Source: Pseudomonas sp. HMWF021 (GTDB lineage: Bacteria; Pseudomonadota; Gammaproteobacteria; Pseudomonadales; Pseudomonadaceae). From it: a stretch of DNA of 43,508 nucleotides. Of this stretch, positions 8,524 to 16,822 are shown piece after piece. The stretch covers positions 1 to 43,508 of the forward strand of contig NZ_QAIK01000180.1 in NCBI RefSeq assembly GCF_003061005.1. Direction: 5' to 3'. The notes beneath the pieces were generated by a model. It did no database searches, was not told the DNA's origin, and was given only the letters and a program-made list of their open reading frames with translations. The number at the start of each line of letters is the position of its first letter. Within the stretch, counting starts at the first letter, position 1. A program made the position numbers and the translations under genes.

Positions 8524-9330
8524 TTATTCGAGGATTTCCACCGCCATACCGACTTCCAGACGCCCATTGCTGTCGTTGACCAGGTTCTGGCCGAACATCG
8601 CACCATCGGCCTGGGCACGGTATTTCTGCAGGGTTGCCAGCGGTTCGCGGTCGGCACTGCGTTCACCGGTCTGCGGATCGATGGTGGTCAGGATGCAGCG
8701 CGAGCACGGTTTGACCACCCGAAACTCGACATCGCCGATGCGAATACGCTTCCAGCCATCTTCGGCAAACGCCGTACTGCCTTCGATCACCAGATTCGGT
8801 CGAAAGCGCAACATCTCCAGCGGCCGCCCGACCTTTTGCACCAGATCCTGCAGCGATGCCTCGCCGATCAACAACAACGGGAACCCGTCGGCGAACGCCA
8901 CCTGATCGTCTTCACGGCCATAACCGGCCTGCGTCATGCGCGCGCGATCAAGCGGCACCTGCACCAGCCGGGTCGGCTTGCCAATGAAATCGCTGACCCA
9001 ACGGGCCGCTTCGTCACCAGCGTCCGGAACCCGTAGCGTGTCGCGCCAGATCGTCACGCCGCGCAGTTCGGCCTCATCCCCGGGCAACGGGATATCCAGC
9101 GCTGCCTGCTGCGGCGCACTGAGGGTCAGACCACCCTGCGCATTCCACAGTGCCGACAACTGGCTCATCTTCGCCTCGGCCCGCTGGGTCAGGAAGCGAC
9201 CACTGGCTTCATCCACGAGCATCCAGCGTCGGTCCCCTTCAAGGCCCAGCTTGTCCAGGCCAATCGACTGCAGAATCTCGGGCTTGCCGGATTTCAACGG
9301 GTAACGATAAAGCGCGCTCAGACGCAGCAT
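8524..9330 (-). CDS. MOSC domain protein with N-terminal beta-barrel (YcbX-like)
   Basis: The 268-residue protein has the MOSC N-terminal beta-barrel (LSALYRYPLKSG, then LGLEGDRRWMLVDE) followed by the MOSC domain with the conserved Cys in FRVVKPCSRCILTTIDP. MOSC proteins of this type bind molybdenum cofactor and reduce N-hydroxylated compounds. E. coli YcbX has an added C-terminal 2Fe-2S ferredoxin domain; that is absent here, so a separate electron donor would be needed. The start at 9330 is chosen because AGGAAG stands seven bases upstream; the frame extends ten codons further without a better site. Three molybdopterin biosynthesis genes lie about 6 kb away in the window. Confidence 0.87.
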   Translation of the reverse strand: MLRLSALYRYPLKSGKPEILQSIGLDKLGLEGDRRWMLVDEASGRFLTQRAEAKMSQLSALWNAQGGLTLSAPQQAALDIPLPGDEAELRGVTIWRDTLRVPDAGDEAARWVSDFIGKPTRLVQVPLDRARMTQAGYGREDDQVAFADGFPLLLIGEASLQDLVQKVGRPLEMLRFRPNLVIEGSTAFAEDGWKRIRIGDVEFRVVKPCSRCILTTIDPQTGERSADREPLATLQKYRAQADGAMFGQNLVNDSNGRLEVGMAVEILE

Positions 9331-9415
9331 GTCCAGCTTCCTGATGGGCAAAAATGCCACCCTATACGAGCTTTATCTGCGAATCAAAGCCTGAGTTCGA
9401 GCACTGCACGACAAG

Positions 9416-9500
9416 GTAGGAGCTGCGGCACGCTGCGATCTTTTGCCGTTGACTTTAAGGATCAAAAGATCGCAGCCTCGTTTCACTCGACAGCTCCTAC
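9416..9500. repeat. Intergenic inverted repeat, GTAGGAGCTG family
   Basis: The outer arms GTAGGAGCTG (9416) and CAGCTCCTAC (ending 9500) enclose a second stem, GCTGCGATCTTTTG against CAAAAGATCGCAGC. A second copy of the same family is at 39103-39197. It lies between the MOSC gene promoter side and the cheV 3' end and may act as a structured 3' end for cheV. Confidence 0.85.
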
Positions 9501-9521
9501 AGGGGCGGTGTGGTTTTGTGG

Positions 9522-10457
9522 TCAGGCAGGCACTTCATCGAGCATCAGACGCTGGCGCACCACGTCGACCAGTTTGTCCGGCTGGAACTTGGAGAGGAAA
9601 TTGTCACAGCCGACTTTCTTCACCATCGAATCGTTGAAGCTGCCGGACAGCGAAGTGTGCAGCACCACGTACAGGCCACGCAGGCGTGGATCGTTGCGGA
9701 TCTCGGTGGTCAGGCGATAACCGTCCATCTCTGGCATTTCCGCGTCGGTGAACACCATCAGCAGCTTGTCGGTCATGTTCACGCCGGTATCGGCCCAGGC
9801 CTTGAGCATGTTCAGCGCTTTCAGACCATCGCTGGCGATGTGCATTTTCACGCCGAGCTGGCCGAGGGTGTCGCGCAATTGCGAGAGCGCTACGTTGGAG
9901 TCGTCCACCAGCAGCACTTCGCGGCCACGGGCACGCTCCAGTACCGGATCGTCGAGCTTGTCGCGCGAAACCTTGGCGTTGTACGGGACGATTTCGGCGA
10001 GGACTTTCTCGACGTCGATGATTTCCACCAACTGCTCGTCGACCTTGCTGATCGCGGTCAGATAATGCTGGCGGCCGGCGCTGGTCGGCGGCGGCAAAAT
10101 GGCTTCCCAGTTCATGTTGACGATGCGGTCTACGCCACCGACCAGGAAAGCCTGCACCGAGCGGTTGTACTCGGTGACGATAATGGTGCTGTTGGGGCCC
10201 GGCACCAGCGGTCGCATACCGATTGCCTGGGACAGGTCGATCACCGGCAGCGTCTGCCCACGCAGGTTGACCACACCGCAGACAAACGGGTGGCGCTGGG
10301 GCATCAGGGTCAGCTTGGGCAGTTGCAGAACTTCCTGAACCTTGAACACGTTGATCGCGAACAATTGGCGTCCGGCCAGTCGAAACATGAGAATTTCCAG
10401 GCGATTCTCACCCACCAGTTGCGTGCGTTGGTCTACCGTGTCGAGAATGCCGGCCAT
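9522..10457 (-). CDS. cheV: Chemotaxis coupling protein CheV (CheW-receiver)
   Basis: The 311-residue protein has an N-terminal CheW-like coupling domain (about residues 15-160, with MFRLAGRQLFAINVFKVQEV and GVVNLRGQTLPVIDL) and a C-terminal receiver (about 175-305) starting VLLVDDSNVALSQL, with the phospho-acceptor region FTDAEMPEMDG and a late conserved Lys (FLSKF). CheV links chemoreceptors to CheA, and its receiver takes phosphoryl groups from CheA. ATG at 10457 has AGGAG six bases upstream; an in-frame Met 11 codons earlier lacks this. A near-consensus FliA promoter lies about 45 bases upstream, which places the gene in the flagellar/chemotaxis regulon although no che or fli genes flank it. 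Confidence 0.92.
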   Translation of the reverse strand: MAGILDTVDQRTQLVGENRLEILMFRLAGRQLFAINVFKVQEVLQLPKLTLMPQRHPFVCGVVNLRGQTLPVIDLSQAIGMRPLVPGPNSTIIVTEYNRSVQAFLVGGVDRIVNMNWEAILPPPTSAGRQHYLTAISKVDEQLVEIIDVEKVLAEIVPYNAKVSRDKLDDPVLERARGREVLLVDDSNVALSQLRDTLGQLGVKMHIASDGLKALNMLKAWADTGVNMTDKLLMVFTDAEMPEMDGYRLTTEIRNDPRLRGLYVVLHTSLSGSFNDSMVKKVGCDNFLSKFQPDKLVDVVRQRLMLDEVPA

Positions 10458-10499
10458 CAATGACTCCTGGGCTTGTGCTGATAAATTCACTATTGGGGG

Positions 10500-10526
10500 T
10501 TATCGGCTGTTTATGGCGATTCTTGA
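10500..10526 (-). promoter_or_regulatory. Predicted FliA (sigma-28) promoter of cheV
   Basis: Read on the minus strand: -35 TCAAGAAT (10526-10519), exactly 11 bases, then -10 GCCGATAA (10507-10500). The -10 is identical to the sigma-28 consensus, the spacing is the consensus spacing, and the -35 agrees with the TCAAG form used in Pseudomonas. It stands 42 bases upstream of the cheV ATG. Confidence 0.82.
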
Positions 10527-10910
10527 TCCCCATAGAAATCACCCTCAAAATGCCATACACAGGCATTGATGTCACATTAACATCATGCTTTACTGGCTCG
10601 GCAATTTCATCTGCTACATTCTTTCCTGGCGCGACCACAGTTAGCGCCACAGGTTCCCGCGTGTAAGGGAATCCCCTAGTATCAATCAGGCCCAACCTGA
10701 TGTTCGCAATTTCCAATAGCCATTAATGTGACGCCATTCTCATTGCATGAACGGAGTCAGGCTATTGTGTGCGATCGCAGTTCAGTGGAAACACACCCTC
10801 TGGAAAACCTCGGCCAGTGCACTTGTGCGGCGGGGCGCGATCTGCCGACGGTTCATGATCGTCGACACACACGGCATTCCCTCATCAGACATGACGCTGT
10901 GGAGATAAGC
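10527..10910. other. Intergenic stretch between cheV promoter and the Hpt-like gene
   Basis: The stretch is lower in GC than its surroundings and holds no ORF I would support. A frame open from 10728 joins the downstream gene but has no ribosome binding site and poor composition. I found no sigma-28 or sigma-54 motif facing the downstream gene. Confidence 0.5.
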
Positions 10911-11381
10911 ATGCCAATCGACCGCAAAGACTGGGCACAACGCTTTCCCGAATTTCTCGTCGAGGCTGAACAACTGCTGGCCAAGTCCGAGGAATGCCTG
11001 AGCCATCTGCAATTGATCAGCAACGACAAGGATGCGATCGACTGCATGCGCAGCACTCTGCTCAAGCTCGCGGGCCGCGCTGAAGCGTTGGCACTGGAGG
11101 CGATTTCCGAGTTTTCCCTGCACATTCATAGTCTGCTCGACCATGCGCCGGAACCTATCGACCTGCACGCACCGGCATTGGAAGCGCTCAAAGACTGTTT
11201 CACCCTGATGGCCTGGCAGATCGAACTGGTCGATCACAACACCGGTCAATTGAGCCTTGATGACAGCGAGCAGACTTCGCTGATCGAAGCCTTCGCGTTC
11301 CAGGTTGGCCAAGGCCGCTTTCAGCCGCCACTCTCGACTCAGTCACTTGCGCTATTGACCTATTCCGAGCGCCAGGCTTGA
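10911..11381 (+). CDS. CheA P1-like (Hpt-like) protein lacking the phospho-histidine
   Basis: The 156-residue protein is not one I know by name. Residues 8-30 (WAQRFPEFLVEAEQLLAKSE) resemble the first helix of the CheA P1/Hpt domain. The second helix, CMRSTLLKLAGRAEALALEA, occupies the place of the Hpt motif (x-H-S-I-K-G-x-A-G) but has no His where the phospho-acceptor belongs. The later helices (SLHIHSLLDHA, ALEALKDCFTLMAWQIEL) also follow the P1 pattern. It is therefore probably a degenerate Hpt four-helix bundle that could bind a receiver without phosphotransfer. GGAGAT before ATG 10911 sets the start. It is divergent from cheV, which makes a chemotaxis-related role plausible but unproven. 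Confidence 0.6.
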   Translation: MPIDRKDWAQRFPEFLVEAEQLLAKSEECLSHLQLISNDKDAIDCMRSTLLKLAGRAEALALEAISEFSLHIHSLLDHAPEPIDLHAPALEALKDCFTLMAWQIELVDHNTGQLSLDDSEQTSLIEAFAFQVGQGRFQPPLSTQSLALLTYSERQA

Positions 11382-11871
11382 TTGGCAGCGATCAATACGC
11401 CAATCGAGGCGGTAGATCCGAATCATAGAATGTCGCAATTGAATAGTTCATACCTGCCAGCGACAAAGCGAATTAAATAATCTCACCCTGACACCTGCGA
11501 ATATTTTCCCGTGGCCTCAGGGTTTGCCTGTGTCTGTTAACGTTGAACTTCGGGCGACATCGATATCTGTCGAGCACACTAAACCGACTTTTTCCATTAT
11601 GGAACTCGAGTCCAACATGGCGTCTTTCCTGACTCAATGGACATATATGGCAACGCGACCAACGGTATCTTAAGTGGTATTATGCCGGCCGTTAGTTGCT
11701 CTCAATTAATGGCACAGTGATTCAATGACCATCATCATCCAAAGTTGATGATCAAATAGCGTTCGCTGAGCCTCGTTAAAATCAATAACATAATTGACAG
11801 CATTTTCAGACAGAGACCCGCCAGCCACCGGCCGGTCTACCCGCAGCGAACATCCATTGGCTCCATCCGCT
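11382..11871. other. Long AT-richer intergenic leader upstream of the sensor kinase
   Basis: About 490 bases hold no gene I can support. One 7-bp inverted repeat (ATCATCA at 11731 and TGATGAT at 11746) is visible. A TTG-started extension of the kinase frame begins at 11794. GC content drops relative to coding DNA on both sides. No known small RNA or riboswitch was recognised; repeated GGA-hairpins of rsm-type RNAs are not evident. Confidence 0.45.
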
Positions 11872-12765
11872 ATGTACGCCAGCCTCAAGTCAATCACCAC
11901 ATGGCCACCCTCCCGGGAAAATGCACGCCGGTTCACACTCATATTGAGTGTCATCGCCGCCGTCGGCAGCCTGCTGACCTACGGTTTGTCGGCGCCACTG
12001 TCACTGGGCCTGCTGCTGCTGAACATCGCTGCCACCGCTTGTGTCTGGGTGCAATATCGCCTTTCGCGCAAATCTATCAAGTTCCAGCCCCAGGAACTCG
12101 CCGACCGTTTGCTGGAAGTCCAGGAAAACGAACGGCACCGGCTCAGCCGCGAACTGCACGACGACATCGGTCAGTTGCTGACCGCCGCCAAGCTGCAAAG
12201 CGAATGGTTGAAGAGGCGTCTGCCACAGGATCTGCAAGAGCAATGCTCGACACTCTGCGACACCCTTGAAGAAACCCTGAACAAGGTGCGCGACGTTTCG
12301 GCCATTCTCAATCCGCGACAACTGACCAGTCTCGGGCTGGAAGCCAGTCTGCGTGCGCATCTGCTCAAGACCCTGGCCAACACGCCAGTGCACTGGAGCC
12401 TCGATTGTCAGCAACGGCTCAACGGCATCCCGGAAGAGATGGCGGTTGCCGCCTTTCGCATCACCCAGGAAGCGGTTACCAACATTCTGCGACACGCGCA
12501 GGCCAGCAACCTGCTGATCCGTGTGCAACGCCTGCCGCAAGGCCTGACGCTGTTGATCAGTGACGATGGCCAAGGGTTTGCGCCCGCCGTCGATCCGGGC
12601 CGGGAAGGACAACGCGGCATGGCCGGAATGGCCGAAAGAATCGAACAATTGGGCGGCACGCTGAATGTCATCAGCGAGCCGGGCAAAGGCACTCAAATCG
12701 AAGCACTATTCCCCTGGGCGCCCCGTGCACTCGAGCGGGCCAGTACGAATAAGGTTATGCGTTGA
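11872..12765 (+). CDS. NarL-type sensor histidine kinase (HisKA_3)
   Basis: The 297-residue membrane kinase has two hydrophobic segments near residues 22-65 with almost no periplasmic loop, then the HisKA_3 dimerisation domain with ERHRLSRELHDDIGQLLTA (phospho-acceptor His96), and a HATPase_c domain with ITQEAVTNILRHAQA (N box) and ISDDGQGF, then GQRGMAGMAERIEQLGG. It has no separate extracytoplasmic sensor domain, so the signal may be sensed in the membrane. The start is uncertain: ATG 11872 lacks a clear ribosome binding site and the frame stays open to TTG 11794. Its stop overlaps the start of the regulator gene by four bases, so the two form one system. Confidence 0.85.
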   Translation: MYASLKSITTWPPSRENARRFTLILSVIAAVGSLLTYGLSAPLSLGLLLLNIAATACVWVQYRLSRKSIKFQPQELADRLLEVQENERHRLSRELHDDIGQLLTAAKLQSEWLKRRLPQDLQEQCSTLCDTLEETLNKVRDVSAILNPRQLTSLGLEASLRAHLLKTLANTPVHWSLDCQQRLNGIPEEMAVAAFRITQEAVTNILRHAQASNLLIRVQRLPQGLTLLISDDGQGFAPAVDPGREGQRGMAGMAERIEQLGGTLNVISEPGKGTQIEALFPWAPRALERASTNKVMR

Positions 12766-13421
12766 CTTGTAACTTACTTCTGGTGGATGACCACTCGCTG
12801 ATCAGGGCCGGCGTGCGCGCTCTGGTGCTCGATATTCCCGGCTACGCGGTCGTTGGCGAAGCCAGTGACGGCTCGCAACTGCTCGAAATGGTCGAGCAAC
12901 TGGCGCCTGATATCGTCTTGCTGGATATCTCGATGAAGGAAACCGGTGGCCTGGAAGCCCTGCAACGGCTCAAGCGCGTGCGACCGCAGAGCAAGGTGCT
13001 GATTCTGTCGATGCACACCGACCCGGCGCTGATCATGCAGGCGCTGGAGTCCGGAGCGTACGGTTATCTGCTCAAGGACACCACGGCCACCGAGCTTGAG
13101 CATGCCCTCGAAGCCCTGCGCAACAACGAACGCTACCTGAGCCCGGCGATTGCCCATACGGTAATCAACCAGGCACTGATCCGCACACAGAAAAGCCATA
13201 CGGAAGCAACCGACTCCCACAACCTGACAGCACGTCAGCTGGAAATCCTGCGGTTGATCGTACGCGGCAAATCCACCCGGGAAATTGCCAACGGCCTGGG
13301 CCTGAGCATCAAGACCGTCGAAACCCACCGCTCGCAGATCATGAAGCGCTTGCAGATCTACGATGTGGCGGGCCTGGTACTGTTTGCAGTACGCGAGCAG
13401 ATCATCAGCCTGGACGACTGA
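12762..13421 (+). CDS. NarL/FixJ-family response regulator (LuxR-type HTH)
   Basis: The 219-residue regulator has a receiver domain (LLLVDDHSLIRAGV at the N terminus, phospho-acceptor in IVLLDISMKETGG, Lys in LLKDTTA) and a LuxR-type helix-turn-helix (LTARQLEILRLIVRGKSTREIA, then LSIKTVETHRSQIMKRL). It is the cognate partner of the kinase just upstream, which it overlaps by four bases (TTGA). The start codon is TTG at 12762: no ATG precedes the first strand of the receiver, and AAGG is a suitable distance upstream. The target genes are unknown. Its 3' end overlaps the convergent lipid kinase gene by 17 bases. Confidence 0.9.
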   Translation: MTCNLLLVDDHSLIRAGVRALVLDIPGYAVVGEASDGSQLLEMVEQLAPDIVLLDISMKETGGLEALQRLKRVRPQSKVLILSMHTDPALIMQALESGAYGYLLKDTTATELEHALEALRNNERYLSPAIAHTVINQALIRTQKSHTEATDSHNLTARQLEILRLIVRGKSTREIANGLGLSIKTVETHRSQIMKRLQIYDVAGLVLFAVREQIISLDD

Positions 13422-14322
13422 TCGACGGCGCCCTCCCCAGCAACGGTGAGCCCGCCGGCAAGTGCACTGACAACGCACCCGGCCGCGCCTCGAATCGCAG
13501 ACTGTCACCTTCCAGCGGTTCGCCATCCAGATTGATGCACAGCCCTTCAGCGACCTTGATCTCGACCCACGGCAAGCGGTTGCGGACGAACATGTTGTCG
13601 ATCCCGAACCCATCGCTCAGCAGGTTCTTGAGCGTGCCGACCAGCTCCTGCGGTGCCGGGAGAATACTGATATCCAGCAAACCGTCATCGACCAGCGCCT
13701 GCGGACACAGCACGTGTCCGCCACCCGCCTGCCGACCATTGCCGATGCCCAGCGCCAGCAAATCACCGCTCCAGTGAAAATCCGGCCCCTGCAACTCGCC
13801 ATAGGCTGCATGCAGCTCGCTGAAGCGTGACAATCCGGTGAAGAGATAAGCCGCGCCGCCCAGGACTTTTTTCAGATCTTCCGACGTATTGGCGGTGACA
13901 TTACTGCCAAAGCCCCCAGTGGCCATGTTGAGAAAAATCTGTCCGCCCACCTCGCCCAGATCGATGGCATGTGCAGGCGTATCCAGCAAATCCAGCGCCT
14001 CGGCCGGTTCCAGCGAAATGCCCGCAGCACGGGAAAAATCGTTGGCGGTGCCCAGCGGCAGGAGCACCAGACTGGCTTCGCCAGGACGCGCAGCGAGTGC
14101 CTGGGCAATGTCGCGCAACGTGCCATCCCCGCCACCGGCGATGATCTGCTTGAATCCGGCTGCCAGGGCCTCCTCGACAATGCGCTGGGCATCCCCCGCC
14201 TCCCAGGTCAGACGCACCGCCAGTTCCCACCCCTGCTCGCGCTTATGTTCCACAGCGGCGCGAACTGCTTCGTTGAGTGCCTGCTTGCCATGCAGAATCA
14301 ACAGCGCCTTGCGTTCACTCAT
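13405..14322 (-). CDS. yegS: Lipid kinase YegS (diacylglycerol kinase family)
   Basis: The 305-residue protein begins ALLILHGKQALNEAVRAAV and carries the diacylglycerol kinase catalytic motif AGGGDGTLRDIAQAL near residue 65, then VLLPLGTANDFSRA and the C-terminal NGRQAGGGHVLCPQALVDDGLLDI. YegS-type enzymes phosphorylate phosphatidylglycerol or related lipids at the inner face of the membrane. GGAG eight bases upstream supports ATG 14322; the frame extends 19 more codons without a site. It is convergent with the response regulator gene. Confidence 0.9.
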   Translation of the reverse strand: MSERKALLILHGKQALNEAVRAAVEHKREQGWELAVRLTWEAGDAQRIVEEALAAGFKQIIAGGGDGTLRDIAQALAARPGEASLVLLPLGTANDFSRAAGISLEPAEALDLLDTPAHAIDLGEVGGQIFLNMATGGFGSNVTANTSEDLKKVLGGAAYLFTGLSRFSELHAAYGELQGPDFHWSGDLLALGIGNGRQAGGGHVLCPQALVDDGLLDISILPAPQELVGTLKNLLSDGFGIDNMFVRNRLPWVEIKVAEGLCINLDGEPLEGDSLRFEARPGALSVHLPAGSPLLGRAPSISRPG

Positions 14323-14742
14323 AACGGTTACTCCGCAGTTTGAATCGATATGAGACATGTTGACCGCGCGCACTTGCAAAAAAGTCGCAAAGATTTGAAT
14401 AAATTCGATACAGATGAGCGGGGATCTACAACACGCAGACCTTTCCTACGAATCTTGATGAATCGGCTTAATTGACCTGGTTCTGGCATTGGTACACCTT
14501 GTGTGGGCAGTATCAATCAACGAGGCAACACAAGGATGTGCAGGTAATGAGCGGATTCACGTCAAGCGCGAAAGTGAGCGCAAGGCAAGGTGTTGGTTGT
14601 CCGGCTGGGTGCAGTACCGGGAGCCATCATGCTGAACCATGAAGCCAGGGCGCCGGTGAGCCCTGTTCCACCGCAGGCCGAAAAGCGCGCCTATAAAAAG
14701 TCCGATTTCAAAAGCAGCGCCAAGACCACCGGAGAATCAGAA
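14323..14742. other. Intergenic region between yegS and a small membrane protein gene
   Basis: The region holds the yegS upstream side and the leader of the small gene at 14743. An 8-bp inverted repeat (CCTTGTGT at 14497, ACACAAGG at 14528) is the only structure I noticed. In-frame codons upstream of 14743 (from 14590) could lengthen the small protein but have a composition unlike a real N terminus. Confidence 0.4.
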
Positions 14743-14937
14743 ATGGAACCTCGTGTTACCGAGCTGGAAACCCACCTCAAGTACATCCGAAGGGACATGG
14801 ATGAAATCAGGAGCGACGTCAAAACCATCAAGCACCGACTTGCCTATGCCGCCGGTGCGACGGCCGTCGCAATGGGGCTGCTCGGTTGGGTAGCCAACAG
14901 TCGGTTCGATCAAATGGTGGCTTTACTGAGCCATTGA
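14743..14937 (+). CDS. Small coiled-coil membrane protein, XhlA-like
   Basis: The protein is 64 residues long. Residues 3-32 (starting EPRVTELETHLKYIRRDMDE) form a charged heptad-type helix, and residues 34-50 (AAGATAVAMGLLGWVA) form one membrane span. This layout is like XhlA-type small proteins known from phage and bacterial lysis regions, but no lysis or phage genes are nearby, so the role is open. GGAGA stands seven bases before the ATG. A perfect palindrome follows the gene. Confidence 0.7.
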   Translation: MEPRVTELETHLKYIRRDMDEIRSDVKTIKHRLAYAAGATAVAMGLLGWVANSRFDQMVALLSH

Positions 14938-14950
14938 TGCCCAGGGCATG

Positions 14951-14976
14951 GCGAGGATGCCTGCAGGCATCCTCGC
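14951..14976. terminator. Palindromic hairpin after the small membrane protein gene
   Basis: A perfect 26-base palindrome built on GCGAGGATGCC and GGCATCCTCGC sits between the convergent small gene and moeA. There is no T run after it on either strand, so it is a structured 3' end rather than a classic intrinsic terminator. Confidence 0.6.
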
Positions 14977-14990
14977 TACGGATCCGGGAG

Positions 14991-16217
14991 TCAATCCAGC
15001 AGATCGCTTAACGGTATGAACATGACGTCTTCCCCGACAACCAGTGTGCGGCCCTCCATTACCTCCACCAGGCCATCGGCCCAGGCAGCACTGCGCAGGA
15101 CGCCGGAACTCTGGTTGCGATAAATCGTAGCCCGCCCCTGCTCAAGACGACCACGCAGGTATTCGCGACGATTACCTGCCTGTGGCCAGTCGAATCCCGC
15201 CGGCACACGGAACTTCAAAGGCTCCACAGCCTGCACGCCTTGCCGCCGCAAAAGGTATGGACGAGTCAGCAGTGCAAAGGTCACCAGGGTTGACGCCGGG
15301 TTACCGGGAAGTCCGATCACCGGAACATTGCGAAAATGCCCGAACGTCAATGGTTTTCCTGGTTTGATGGCAAGCTTCCACAGGGTCAGCTCACCTTCTT
15401 CGCGCAAGGCGATACCAAGGAAATCAGCCTCACCTACCGACACCCCACCCGTGGATAGAATCAGGTCGACATCCTGCAGTTCGCCGAGCCGCTGACGGGT
15501 CCTGGATAAATCATCGGGAAGAATGCCGGCGTCGACCACTTCGCAACCCAAACGCTGTAACCAGCTGCACAGCAGCACGCGATTGCTGTTGTAGATCTGT
15601 CCCGGCCCCAATGCCTGACCCGGCTCGACCAGTTCATCCCCCGTGGACAACACCGCCACCCGCACCTTGCGTACGACGGTCAGTCCGGCGCAACCCAACG
15701 ACGCCGCCAACCCCTGCTCGATCGGCCCCAATCGGGTTCCGGCAGGCAGTATCAACTCACCTGGGGTTGTTTCCTGGCCTTGCGGGCGAATGTTCTGCCC
15801 AATGGACATGGGCTCGATGAACTTCACGCTGCCATCGGCCAGAATCTCGGCGTTTTCCTGCATTTCGACACAGTCGGCACCCGCCGGGACGGGCGCCCCG
15901 GTGAAAATTCGTGCGCAGGTTCCAGGTTTCAGCGGCTCAGGCGACTGACCGGCGAACACTTTCTGGCTGACCGGCATCGGCTCGCCGGTCCAGTCGGCGA
16001 GGTTCAGCGCATAGCCATCCATGGCACTGTTGGGCCAGGGCGGCAGGTCCAGCGTCGATACCAGATCCTGCGCCAACACTCGCCCGTCAACTTGCGCCAG
16101 GGGCAAATATTCGCGCTCGAGAATGGGCGTGGCCTCGGCCATCTGCAGCAGGCGCGCCAAGGCTTCTTCGACCGGCATGAGGCTGCCGGTCTTGCCCGGC
16201 TTACCCACGGGATTCAC
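14991..16217 (-). CDS. moeA: Molybdopterin molybdenumtransferase MoeA
   Basis: The 408-residue enzyme inserts molybdate into adenylylated molybdopterin to complete molybdenum cofactor. Visible family segments are MPVEEALARLLQMAE, LPPWPNSAMDGYAL, RIFTGAPVPAGADCVEMQE, the MoCF-type domain with VAVLSTGDELVEPGQ and LILSTGGVSVGEADF, and LPGNPASTLVTFALL. It is the second gene of a moaB-moeA operon: its start codon overlaps the moaB 3' end by 17 bases. The length is normal for MoeA. Confidence 0.95.
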   Translation of the reverse strand: MNPVGKPGKTGSLMPVEEALARLLQMAEATPILEREYLPLAQVDGRVLAQDLVSTLDLPPWPNSAMDGYALNLADWTGEPMPVSQKVFAGQSPEPLKPGTCARIFTGAPVPAGADCVEMQENAEILADGSVKFIEPMSIGQNIRPQGQETTPGELILPAGTRLGPIEQGLAASLGCAGLTVVRKVRVAVLSTGDELVEPGQALGPGQIYNSNRVLLCSWLQRLGCEVVDAGILPDDLSRTRQRLGELQDVDLILSTGGVSVGEADFLGIALREEGELTLWKLAIKPGKPLTFGHFRNVPVIGLPGNPASTLVTFALLTRPYLLRRQGVQAVEPLKFRVPAGFDWPQAGNRREYLRGRLEQGRATIYRNQSSGVLRSAAWADGLVEVMEGRTLVVGEDVMFIPLSDLLD

Positions 16218-16740
16218 AAGGAGCCGCCTGCTTCAAATGAGCAACGAAGTTGCATGGACGGTGCCGCGAATCCAGTTGTTCGGCCAGAATACCGTCCCAA
16301 CCGGTGCGTACCGCATTGGTCGAACCCGGCAGACAGCAGACCAGCGTACCGTTGGCCAGACCGGCCAGTGCCCGCGACTGCACGGTCGAAGTGCCGATAT
16401 CGGCCACGGAAATCTGCCTGAACAGCTCACCAAAACCGTCGACCTGTTTGTCGAGCAGGCAAGCGACAGCCTCCGGCGTGCTGTCACGTCCGGTGAAGCC
16501 TGTGCCGCCGGTAATCAGCACAACCTGCACCACGTCCTCGGCAATCCAGTGGGCAACTTGCGCGCGGATCTTGTACAAGTCATCTTTGAGCAGAACCCGT
16601 TCGGCCAGGTAGTGGCCAGCAGCAGTCAAGCGGTCTACGAAGACCTGGCCTGAGGTGTCGGTTTCCAGTGTTCGGGTATCACTGACAGTCAGCACCGCAA
16701 TGTTCAGCGGCGCAAAAGGTACATCGGCCTTGGCTTTCAT
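16201..16740 (-). CDS. moaB: Molybdenum cofactor biosynthesis protein MoaB
   Basis: The 179-residue MoCF-fold protein starts MKAKADVPFAPLNIAVLTVSDTR and has the molybdopterin-binding motif VVLITGGTGFTGRDSTPEAV. MoaB/MogA proteins adenylylate molybdopterin before MoeA acts. The frame is open upstream to 17001, but that part overlaps the divergent mobA gene and is not coding. The ribosome binding site is weak (GACGAG). The gene is divergent from mobA across about 80 bases, so the region in between should hold both promoters. Confidence 0.93.
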   Translation of the reverse strand: MKAKADVPFAPLNIAVLTVSDTRTLETDTSGQVFVDRLTAAGHYLAERVLLKDDLYKIRAQVAHWIAEDVVQVVLITGGTGFTGRDSTPEAVACLLDKQVDGFGELFRQISVADIGTSTVQSRALAGLANGTLVCCLPGSTNAVRTGWDGILAEQLDSRHRPCNFVAHLKQAAPCESRG

Positions 16741-16822
16741 CAGGCTCGTCCAGTTGTAGAAGAAACAGCCCGGTGTTATATCACAGCGCCTGAATTTTTC
16801 GCCGCCCTGCCGGAGAGCCGAG

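Noticed and set aside
11708..11725. TGGCAC-containing sigma-54-like sequence
   Set aside because: The downstream element reads TTCA instead of TTGC at the required distance.
11706..11954. Possible 82-residue gene on the minus strand upstream of the sensor kinase
   Set aside because: It overlaps the kinase N terminus, lacks a clear ribosome binding site and shows no domain.
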